Below, piece by piece: positions 63,487 to 64,000 of a DNA stretch of 64,000 nucleotides; the stretch's first letter is position 1, and every line of letters starts with the position of its first letter. Under the pieces are notes generated by a model. It searched no databases and had not been told where the DNA came from. It saw only the letters and a program-made list of their open reading frames with translations. Location of the stretch: positions 124,001 to 188,000 of the forward strand of contig NZ_ML133688.1 of NCBI RefSeq assembly GCF_003985155.1, in the 5' to 3' direction. This DNA is from Rhizobium vallis. GTDB lineage: Bacteria; Pseudomonadota; Alphaproteobacteria; Rhizobiales; Rhizobiaceae. Position numbers and translations under genes: made by a program.

Positions 63487-64000
63487 ATGCGTAACTGGCT
63501 CGGCAATGACGGCAACTGGATCGTGGCGGGACTAGCGGCGGCAATCACCGTGCCCCTGCTGAGCTTTGCCGGCGGCATGCCCTATTGGATCGCTGCCATC
63601 ATCGCCGTTCTGGTCTTTGCTGGTCTCGTTATTCTGCTGGCGCCGCGCCGCCTGTTCGAAGGCCTCGATGTCAGGAGCATCGGCAGCGGGCGTATCGCCT
63701 TTGCCCGGGATCTGCTGGAGGCCGCGGCTCCCTTTGCTGAGCGGCTTGAAGCCGCCGCCGACACAATAAGCGATCGTCAGACCGCAACCGCCGTCCGCCA
63801 CCTTGCCGAAATCGCTGCCGATGTCTTTCGCAAGGTCGAGGCCAAGCCCGAAAGCGCCAATGCGGTGCGGCGGTTCCTCTCCTATTATCTGCCGCGTGCA
63901 GCGGAGGTGGCGGAAGGTTTCGCCGTGATCGAGGCCAAGCGTGCTCCCGACCCCAAGCAGTTGGAGGATGTCCGCGCTGTCCTTGTGAAGCTCGAAGACG
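63487..64000 (+). CDS. XpaC-like membrane protein (partial, cut by window end)
   Basis: The first 171 codons of a gene running off the window. Residues 1-55 contain two hydrophobic segments (WIVAGLAAAITVPLLSFA, IAAIIAVLVFAGLVILLA). A helical cytoplasmic part follows (RIAFARDLLEAAAPFAERLE, RRFLSYYLPRAAEVAEGFAV). RFLSYYLP is a hallmark of the XpaC (5-bromo-4-chloroindolyl phosphate hydrolysis) family, whose genes are regularly adjacent to telA. It starts 7 bp after the VWA gene. Confidence 0.85.
   Translation, partial: MRNWLGNDGNWIVAGLAAAITVPLLSFAGGMPYWIAAIIAVLVFAGLVILLAPRRLFEGLDVRSIGSGRIAFARDLLEAAAPFAERLEAAADTISDRQTATAVRHLAEIAADVFRKVEAKPESANAVRRFLSYYLPRAAEVAEGFAVIEAKRAPDPKQLEDVRAVLVKLED

Overview
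The window looks like chromosomal DNA from a Rhizobium of the etli/leguminosarum group. The evidence is the complete aapJQMP general amino-acid ABC operon next to metC, polyhydroxybutyrate genes (phaC and a phasin), the gatCA...gatB layout, three alphaproteobacterial/mitochondrial-type complex I accessory subunits, high GC coding sequence with rhizobial codon use, and a typical rhizobial intergenic palindrome at about 8.7 kb. No rRNA, insertion sequence, prophage or CRISPR array is visible. Species-level naming is an inference from remembered family sequences, not from a search.

Layout. 0-9.5 kb: NTF2-like protein, a large B12-binding radical SAM enzyme, an endo/exonuclease/phosphatase-fold protein, sthA, radC, map, a TetR regulator behind a long hairpin, two small membrane proteins, ruvX and a metallo-beta-lactamase-fold hydrolase. 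9.6-16.8 kb: the amidotransferase genes gatC-gatA and gatB, separated and followed by four GNAT acetyltransferases, a YjhX-type toxin homologue, DUF1294 and the complex I NDUFA12 homologue. 16.9-22.7 kb: DUF2155 and a LuxR-type regulator, then the leftward block dsbA-like, aroQ, accB, accC, aat. 22.9-33.1 kb: aminotransferase, DUF2778 transpeptidase-like protein, phaC, lipoprotein, aminotransferase-hom, recJ. 33.2-38.0 kb: three tRNA-Glu genes (two inside a perfect 107-bp repeat), an M15 peptidase-like lipoprotein, gloA, a double cold-shock protein, DUF192, tRNA-Pro, the NDUFS4-like subunit and tRNA-Arg.

38.0-43.3 kb is a sparser, accessory-looking stretch. It holds a secreted RTX/beta-helix protein, a tiny YHS-like ORF, small exported proteins and a secreted protein made of 14-residue repeats. 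43.3-52.9 kb: aapPMQJ (leftward), metC, a flavin monooxygenase, the NDUFS6-like zinc protein, an alpha/beta hydrolase, cysE and DUF3126. 53.1-59.7 kb: phasin, clpS-clpA, HIT protein, a COG3146 acyltransferase-like protein, a glycerophosphodiesterase and RidA. 59.8-64.0 kb: eipB, then a translationally coupled telA - lipoprotein (solute-binding plus von Willebrand A) - xpaC-like cluster cut by the window edge.

Most of the window is housekeeping. The parts most worth a second look are the TelA/VWA/XpaC cluster, the YjhX homologue flanked by paralogous GNAT proteins, the 14-residue-repeat secreted protein, the tRNA-Glu triplet, the hairpin abutting the tetR start codon, and the coupled small-membrane-protein/SnoaL-LuxR pair.
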